Shown here: piece by piece, positions 59,112-64,000 of the stretch
How the letters are laid out: every line of letters starts with the position of its first letter
Position numbering within the stretch: the stretch's first letter is position 1
Assembly (NCBI GenBank): GCA_036824505.1
Contig: DAITAA010000017.1
Location: 1 to 64,000, forward strand
Source: SCUD01 sp036824505
Lineage (GTDB): Bacteria; Pseudomonadota; Gammaproteobacteria; Steroidobacterales; Steroidobacteraceae
Direction: 5' to 3'
Length of the DNA stretch: 64,000 nucleotides
The notes under the pieces: model-generated
The model's database searches: none
What the model saw: only the letters and a program-made list of their open reading frames with translations
What the model was told of the DNA's origin: nothing
Program-made: the position numbers and the translations under genes

Positions 59112-60113
59112 ATGAGCCCAAAGCTCAAGTGGTTTCGCCGCGCCGCGCTGGTCGCGACCTTGCTCTGCGCGATCGTGGTCGTGGTCGGCGCCTGGGTGCG
59201 GCTGACCAATGCTGGCCTCGGCTGCCCGGACTGGCCCGGCTGCTACGGCCAGGTTCATCCGTCGCAGGTGGCCGAAATTGCCGGCGACGTCGGCGCCTAT
59301 CAAAAAGCGCTCAACGAGATGGTGCACCGCTACATCGTGGGGGCGCTCGGGCTCTTCATCCTGGGTCTCGCGGCATTCTCGGTCTGGAATCGGCGGGACC
59401 CGGCGCAACCGCGGGTATTGCCCCTGTTGATTGTCGCTTTGGTCGTACTGCAGGCGCTGCTCGGCATGTGGACGGTGACGCTTCTGTTGAAGCCGCTGAT
59501 CGTCACGCTGCATCTGCTGGGCGGCCTGGCAACGCTGTCCCTGTTGTGGTGGCTGGCGCTTTCGCCGGAGCGGCGCGAACTGAAAGCGGCGGAGCGGCCC
59601 GTTCGAAATCTTGCGATCGTGGCGATGTTCGTCGTGGTCCTGCAGGTGTCACTCGGCGGCTGGACCAGCACCAATTATGCGGCCGCGGCCTGCGCGGACT
59701 TCCCCGCCTGCCATGGAGGTTTCTGGCCCGACATGGATTTCTCGAATGCCTTCGTGCTGTGGCGGGGATTGGGTATCGATTACGAGGGTGGCGTGCTCGA
59801 CGCGCCCGCGCGTGTTGCCATTCATTATTCGCATCGGCTGGGCGCCTACCTGACGGCACTCATATTGTTATTGCTCGTCCTGGGGGTCTGGCGGCGCGGC
59901 CAGACTTTCTTCACGCGCGCAGCCGGAACGGCCGTGCTTGCCGCGGTGATACTGCAGCTGCTGATCGGCATGAATCTGATCTGGCAGGGCTGGCCGCTCT
60001 GGCTCGGCACCCTGCACAATGCGGGCGCTGCGGCAGTCGTGCTCGCGATGGTCGCGCTGCTGCGTTGCTTCGCGCCGCGCCCCGAAAGTGGCACGATCCG
60101 CCTGCGATCCTGA
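59112..60113 (+). CDS. ctaA: Haem A synthase (Cox15/CtaA)
   Basis: 333 residues, eight membrane helices expected, with the conserved VVGAWVRLTNAGLGCPDWPGCYGQ near the N-terminus. Paired haem-ligand His residues are in EMVHRYIVG, TLHLLGG, IHYSHRLGAYL and TLHNAGAA. It oxidises the C8 methyl of haem O to haem A. A TAGAGT box (59100-59105) ends 6 nt before the ATG. Confidence 0.94.
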   Translation: MSPKLKWFRRAALVATLLCAIVVVVGAWVRLTNAGLGCPDWPGCYGQVHPSQVAEIAGDVGAYQKALNEMVHRYIVGALGLFILGLAAFSVWNRRDPAQPRVLPLLIVALVVLQALLGMWTVTLLLKPLIVTLHLLGGLATLSLLWWLALSPERRELKAAERPVRNLAIVAMFVVVLQVSLGGWTSTNYAAAACADFPACHGGFWPDMDFSNAFVLWRGLGIDYEGGVLDAPARVAIHYSHRLGAYLTALILLLLVLGVWRRGQTFFTRAAGTAVLAAVILQLLIGMNLIWQGWPLWLGTLHNAGAAAVVLAMVALLRCFAPRPESGTIRLRS

Positions 60114-60182
60114 GATCACGGCTTGCAGGCGCTGGATTGGCTGCCCCCGGAGCCTTGAAATTGGTAGCATCTTCCTGCGCCA

Positions 60183-61103
60183 ATGAGCACCACGGAACAC
60201 AGCGCAAATAGCGCGGCCGCCCCGCTCGCCCGGGCCCGGGTGCGGGATTATTTCGAGCTGACCAAGCCCAGGGTCGTCTCGCTGATCATGTTCACCGCGA
60301 TCGTCGGCATGTTCCTCGCCGTGCCGGGCTTCCCGCCCGCGGGCGCGCTGGTCTGGGGCACGATCGGCATCGCGCTCGCTGCAGCCTCGGCCGCCGCCAT
60401 CAACCACGTGCTCGACCGGCGCATCGATGCAGAAATGGCGCGCACACGCCTGCGCCCGTTGCCGCGCGGCACGGTATCCGAAGCCTATGCGCTGGCCTTC
60501 GCCTTCGTGCTCGGCGCAGGTTCGATGCTGATACTGGCGTTGCTCGTCAATGCGCTGACGGCCATCCTCAGTTTCTTCTCGCTGATCGGCTACGCGGTCG
60601 TCTACACGGTCTGGCTCAAGCGCGCGACGCCGCAGAATATCGTGATCGGCGGGGCGGCCGGCGCGGCACCGCCCGTGCTTGGCTGGACCGCGGTCACCGG
60701 CGCGGTCGATGCCAATGCGCTGTTGCTGTTCCTGATCATCTTCGCGTGGACGCCGCCGCATTTCTGGGCACTCGCAATCGCGCGGAAAGATGAGTACGCG
60801 CGCGTCGGCATCCCGATGCTGCCGGTCTCGCACGGCGTCAAATACACCAAGCTGTTCATCTGGTACTACACGATCCTGCTCACGGTCGTGACGGTGATGC
60901 CGTTCCTGACCGGCATGGCCGGTCTTCCGTACCTCGCGGCAGCATTGGTGCTGGACGGCGTGTTCCTGCGCTACGCCTGGGCGCTTCGTGCCTCCGATCG
61001 GGCTGACCTGCCGATGCGCACCTTCCGTTATTCGATCAATTACCTGGCGCTGCTTTTCGCGGCGCTGCTGATCGACCACTACCTGCCGCGAGTGTTCGGC
61101 TGA
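60183..61103 (+). CDS. ctaB: Protoheme IX farnesyltransferase (haem O synthase)
   Basis: 306 residues, UbiA-superfamily intramembrane prenyltransferase. It has NHVLDRRIDAEMARTRLRPLP (Asp-rich motif 1), WLKRATPQNIVIGGAAGAAPPVLGW and FLIIFAWTPPHFWALAI. It adds farnesyl to haem B, giving haem O for CtaA. It lies 69 nt after ctaA. The last base of its stop is the first base of the next ATG. Confidence 0.95.
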   Translation: MSTTEHSANSAAAPLARARVRDYFELTKPRVVSLIMFTAIVGMFLAVPGFPPAGALVWGTIGIALAAASAAAINHVLDRRIDAEMARTRLRPLPRGTVSEAYALAFAFVLGAGSMLILALLVNALTAILSFFSLIGYAVVYTVWLKRATPQNIVIGGAAGAAPPVLGWTAVTGAVDANALLLFLIIFAWTPPHFWALAIARKDEYARVGIPMLPVSHGVKYTKLFIWYYTILLTVVTVMPFLTGMAGLPYLAAALVLDGVFLRYAWALRASDRADLPMRTFRYSINYLALLFAALLIDHYLPRVFG

Positions 61104-61963
61104 TGCTCTGGCGCGGCCGCAGGCAAAGCGAAAACATCGAAGACCGGCGCGGGATGCGCATCGGCCGCACTGCCGGAATCGGCGGGATCGGGCTGGTGGC
61201 CGTCTACCTGATCAGCATGTACTTCGGCGTCGATCCGGCGGTATTGCTGAGCGGCGTGCAGACGTCACAGGTCGGATCGGGGCCCGCAGGTTCGGAGCCC
61301 TACGTCGAAACGGCGACCGAGGCGGAGCGGCGCCAGCGCATCGCCGTCGTGCTCGCGGACACCGAGGATGTCTGGGGCACGGTGATGAAGGAGATGCAAG
61401 GCAACTATTCTGCACCGAGACTCGTGCTGTTCTCGGGCGCAGTGGATTCCGCTTGCGGTTTAGCCAAATCGGCGATGGGTCCGTTCTACTGCCCGGCGGA
61501 CGAGCGCGTATTCATCGACCTTTCATTTTTTGACGAGATGGAGCAGCGCCTCGGCGCAGGCGGCGACTTCGCGCAGGCCTATGTCCTCGCGCATGAAGTG
61601 GGGCATCACGTGCAGAACCTGATGGGCATTTCGCAACGCATCCAGGAACTGCGCCAACGCGTCGATGAAATAGAAGGCAATCAGCTGAGCGTGCGGCTCG
61701 AACTGCAGGCGGATTGCTACGCCGGCCTCTGGGCAAGGCACGCGGAGCAGACCTCGGCAATCCTCGAGCCCGGAGATATCGAAGAAGCGCTCGGCGCTGC
61801 CAGCGCCGTCGGTGATGACCGCCTGCAGCGAGCTGCCAGCGGTCAGGTCGTCCCGGATTCTTTCACGCACGGCAGCTCGGAGCAGCGCGCGCGCTGGTTC
61901 CGCAACGGTTTCGACAATGGCACGCTGGAGGCCTGCGATACCTTCAAGCAAGCGGAGCTGTAA
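61103..61963 (+). CDS. YpfJ-family putative zinc metallopeptidase
   Basis: 286 residues with one membrane helix (about 24-41) and a periplasmic zincin-like domain with HEVGHH at 164-169. Family features are MWRGRRQSENIEDRRG at the N-terminus, FYCPADERVFIDLSFFDEM and LELQADCYAGLWA (third ligand region). Peptidase activity is inferred for the family and not well established. It overlaps ctaB by 1 nt and converges on the porin gene 9 nt away. Confidence 0.9.
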   Translation: MLWRGRRQSENIEDRRGMRIGRTAGIGGIGLVAVYLISMYFGVDPAVLLSGVQTSQVGSGPAGSEPYVETATEAERRQRIAVVLADTEDVWGTVMKEMQGNYSAPRLVLFSGAVDSACGLAKSAMGPFYCPADERVFIDLSFFDEMEQRLGAGGDFAQAYVLAHEVGHHVQNLMGISQRIQELRQRVDEIEGNQLSVRLELQADCYAGLWARHAEQTSAILEPGDIEEALGAASAVGDDRLQRAASGQVVPDSFTHGSSEQRARWFRNGFDNGTLEACDTFKQAEL

Positions 61964-61972
61964 GCGCGGCCT

Positions 61973-63187
61973 TCAGAACGTAGCGCCGAGTTGCAGCCAG
62001 AATTTGCGTGTGTCCGTGAACAGCCCATCCGCGGAATAGTCGGCGTACTTCACCAGCACTTCGTAGCGCTTCGCGAATTTCCTGGATACCGACAGGTCGA
62101 GTTCCGTCCCGTAGTCCAGGCTGGTCGCGTCCGCCTTGAAGTCATGCCAGACGGCCAGGCCATTGAATCCCGCCAGGCTTCCATTGATCCCGAGGTACAG
62201 GTCCTCGATGCCGGCACTCGGTGTCGTCAGGAACTTGTCGGCCCAGCCCTGGAACTTGTGCAGCGTCGCAAGTGGCGTCTGGAAAGCCGGGTTCGTGGTC
62301 GCCGTGAACGTACCGGGCTCACCCGACAATACTTCCCAGCCGGCGACGGCGCCGATAGCCGCGCCCTTCAGGCTGAGTTCGATGAGGTTGTAGTCCGCGT
62401 CAATGCTGGCCGGATTGTCGCCGGCGTCCTGTTGATGCGCGTACTCAAGCGTCCAGCCGAACTTCATTTTCTCCCCTGCCGCATGGCTGCCGTCGTAACG
62501 GACTCCATAGGTATTCGCCGACAATTGCGGTGCATCGGCGAAATCCAGGAAATATCCGTACAGGGTCAGCGCGCCGACCGGGAGTTTTGTCAGCTTCAGG
62601 TTCAGGACATGACTGTCGCTGTCGAAAGTCTCCAGCGGTGAACCGGAGTCCGGCCCGAATACGCGCCGCACCTCGTCGATATAAGCGTATGTGACCGTAG
62701 TGCCGGGCAGCGCTTTCGTTTCAAGCGAAAACGCATCGTAAGTCTGCTCGTTCTGGCGCCACGCAGAGGGGCCTATGAACCGCTCGTTGTCCAGCCGGAT
62801 GCGCTGGCGGCCGAGACGAACGGTGGTGCCAGCGGGGCCCGCGTACTGCAGATACGCCTGATTGAGGTCGGTGCCCTCGGGATCCGCGACGACGGGGTAG
62901 TTCGTCAGGCCATTTCGCGTGCTGTCGTAATGGTTTCCGCCAATCACCTGCACATGGTCGAACTCCGCAAAACCGGAGAATCCGTTGACGCTGCCCGACG
63001 CCAGGTTCAGTCGCAGCCGGAGCGTATTGGCCCCGGCCGTGGAGGGTTTGTCGGACTGCTCGACATTCTCGAAGCGGTAGCGCAGGTCGAGCGCCGCCTT
63101 GCCGTCCGTCACGAGCGTGTCCAGCCCATCGCCGGCGGCGGCCTGGGCGCCGAAGACCAGCACAAATAACGGCAACATCCTCTTCAT
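61973..63187 (-). CDS. Outer-membrane beta-barrel porin (alginate-export-like)
   Basis: 404 residues with a signal peptide (1-18, ending QAAAG). Alternating amphipathic strands fill the mature part, and the C-terminal residue is Phe (LQLGATF), the outer-membrane assembly signal. The first half (LDLRYRFENVEQ; LRLRLNLASG; VRLGRQRIRLDNERFIG) resembles alginate-export/OprD-like family porins. The substrate is unknown. AGGAGG lies upstream. It is divergent from acs across an FNR-type dyad. Confidence 0.82.
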   Translation of the reverse strand: MKRMLPLFVLVFGAQAAAGDGLDTLVTDGKAALDLRYRFENVEQSDKPSTAGANTLRLRLNLASGSVNGFSGFAEFDHVQVIGGNHYDSTRNGLTNYPVVADPEGTDLNQAYLQYAGPAGTTVRLGRQRIRLDNERFIGPSAWRQNEQTYDAFSLETKALPGTTVTYAYIDEVRRVFGPDSGSPLETFDSDSHVLNLKLTKLPVGALTLYGYFLDFADAPQLSANTYGVRYDGSHAAGEKMKFGWTLEYAHQQDAGDNPASIDADYNLIELSLKGAAIGAVAGWEVLSGEPGTFTATTNPAFQTPLATLHKFQGWADKFLTTPSAGIEDLYLGINGSLAGFNGLAVWHDFKADATSLDYGTELDLSVSRKFAKRYEVLVKYADYSADGLFTDTRKFWLQLGATF

Positions 63188-63238
63188 GACGCCTCCTGGA
63201 TCTCCGCCGCCAGCCTACTTGCCGCCGGCGGCCCCGCC

Positions 63239-63252
63239 TTGACCTGCGTCAA
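63239..63252. promoter_or_regulatory. FNR/CRP-family dyad between porin and acs
   Basis: A perfect inverted repeat TTGAC-CTGC-GTCAA, close to the FNR/ANR/FixK-type consensus TTGAT-N4-ATCAA. It sits about 52 nt before the likely acs transcription start and 52 nt before the porin ATG, so it could control both genes. Confidence 0.55.
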
Positions 63253-63284
63253 TGTGCCGCCAAATGCCAGCGTGCGCTGTTCGT

Positions 63285-63290
63285 TAGAAT
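63285..63290 (+). promoter_or_regulatory. Candidate -10 box of acs
   Basis: TAGAAT ending 8 nt before the acs ATG, implying a leaderless or near-leaderless transcript. There is no clear -35 box, consistent with an activator-dependent promoter. Confidence 0.35.
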
Positions 63291-63298
63291 GACTCCTT

Positions 63299-64000
63299 AT
63301 GCAAGTACACAAGCATCCAGTCCCGGAGGCATTCGCCCGGGACGCCCGGGTCAAGGCCGCGGACTACGACGCGATGTACCGGGAGTCACTGCGCGACCCG
63401 GAGGGGTTCTGGGCGCGCATTGCGAAACGCATCGACTGGATGCGGTTTCCGACACGCATCAAGGATGTGTCCTTCAACCTCTCCGATTTCCGGGTCCGCT
63501 GGTTTGAAGACGGCGAGCTGAACGTCTCCGTCAACTGCCTCGACCGCCAGCTTGCCACCCGCGGCGGCAAGGTCGCGCTCCTGTTCGAGGGAGACGATCC
63601 CGCGGAGTCGCGTGCCATCAGCTATAGCGAACTGCACGCCGAGGTCTGTCGCTTCGGCAATGCGCTGCGTGCCACGGGCGTCGCCAGGGGCGACCGCGTG
63701 ACGATCTACATGCCGATGATCCCCGAAGCGGCAGTCGCCATGCTCGCCTGCGCGCGCATTGGCGCCGTGCACTCCGTCGTGTTCGGCGGTTTTTCTCCCG
63801 AATCGCTGGCCGGCCGCATCCATGACTGCGAATCGACGTTCGTGATCACGGCCGACGAGGGCGTGCGCGGCGGGAAGAAGATACCTCTCAAAGCCAATGT
63901 TGATACGGCCATCGCTTCCCGCGGATTGCCGGTCAGGAATGTCGTCGTCGTCCGCCGGACGGGTGCTGCGGTCAACTGGGTCGCCGGACGCGACCTCTGG
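63299..64000 (+). CDS. acs: Acetyl-CoA synthetase (partial)
   Basis: The first 234 codons of an AMP-forming acetate--CoA ligase; the rest lies beyond the window. The N-terminal sequence HPVPEAFARDARVKAADYDAMYRES, with VSVNCLDRQLATRGGKVALLFEGDDP, RGDRVTIYMPMIPEAAVAMLACARIGAVHSVVFGGFSPESLAGRI and TADEGVRGGK, is diagnostic of Acs. It makes acetyl-CoA from acetate. No Shine-Dalgarno sequence is evident before the ATG. Confidence 0.95.
   Translation, partial: MQVHKHPVPEAFARDARVKAADYDAMYRESLRDPEGFWARIAKRIDWMRFPTRIKDVSFNLSDFRVRWFEDGELNVSVNCLDRQLATRGGKVALLFEGDDPAESRAISYSELHAEVCRFGNALRATGVARGDRVTIYMPMIPEAAVAMLACARIGAVHSVVFGGFSPESLAGRIHDCESTFVITADEGVRGGKKIPLKANVDTAIASRGLPVRNVVVVRRTGAAVNWVAGRDLW

Noticed and set aside
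1..64000. CRISPR arrays, tRNA/rRNA genes, prophage or insertion sequences
   Set aside because: No regularly spaced direct repeats, no rRNA-like or cloverleaf sequences and no transposase or integrase reading frames were seen.

Overview
This window is a gene-dense, GC-rich stretch of chromosomal core genome from a Gram-negative bacterium, most likely a gammaproteobacterium. The gene orders point there: pilMNOPQ followed by aroK-aroB, rpoZ-spoT-ridA-recG, ubiC-ubiA, bioBFC, and an aa3-type cytochrome c oxidase cluster with its haem A genes. Placement near Xanthomonadales, Nevskiales or Steroidobacterales is only a guess. I found no phage, transposase, CRISPR array, rRNA or tRNA. Most genes abut or overlap by 1 to 19 nt, so the window is packed with translationally coupled operons.

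Layout. 1-5.4 kb: a YbbP-like permease (cut by the window edge) and YbbA ATPase, divergent from tesA-fadD. 5.4-15.2 kb, all on the minus strand: pilM-N-O-P-Q (type IV pilus alignment complex and secretin), then aroK, aroB, dgt, pyrF and hemE. 15.5-18.6 kb: penicillin-binding protein 1A and an unrecognised 203-aa protein, ending at a large inverted repeat. 18.7-22.6 kb, minus: a Mg2+ P-type ATPase and citrate synthase. 22.7-26.0 kb: hemW, a cluster of DnaA-box-like sites, rpmE (L31) and an M48 metalloprotease. 26.0-29.0 kb: rdgB, rph and a PP2C phosphatase (minus), then yicC (plus).

29.2-33.5 kb is the least ordinary stretch. It has a three-gene periplasmic operon (di-haem cytochrome c peroxidase-like protein, Tat-exported metallophosphoesterase with an altered metal-site motif, mono-haem cytochrome c). 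Next come two tiny minus-strand genes facing a LysR regulator. A 72%-identical 81-nt direct repeat covers the 3' end of one tiny gene and the leader of the regulator.

33.5-43.3 kb: gmk, a small Cys/His/Arg-rich protein, rpoZ, spoT, ridA, recG, ubiC, ubiA and a prolyl oligopeptidase. 43.3-52.2 kb: comF (minus) divergent from bioB, with a BirA-type operator lying over the comF start and the bioB -35 box. The biotin operon bioB-F-C is followed by a three-gene ABC exporter (ATPase, permease, membrane-fusion protein) before bioD. 52.3-61.1 kb: coxB, coxA, a 34-aa assembly peptide, ctaG, coxC, a deoxynucleoside kinase, a purine phosphoribosyltransferase, a DUF2909-like membrane protein, surf1, an Sco-like protein, ctaA and ctaB. 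61.1-64.0 kb: a YpfJ-like zinc peptidase, an outer-membrane porin, and acs (cut by the window end). The porin and acs diverge around an FNR-type dyad.

Functionally the window serves respiration (haem, haem A, oxidase, ubiquinone), cofactor supply (biotin, shikimate), nucleotide hygiene and salvage (Dgt, RdgB, kinase, phosphoribosyltransferase), stringent response, envelope growth and pilus assembly. No obviously new defence or mobile system is present. The best leads are regulatory or organisational.
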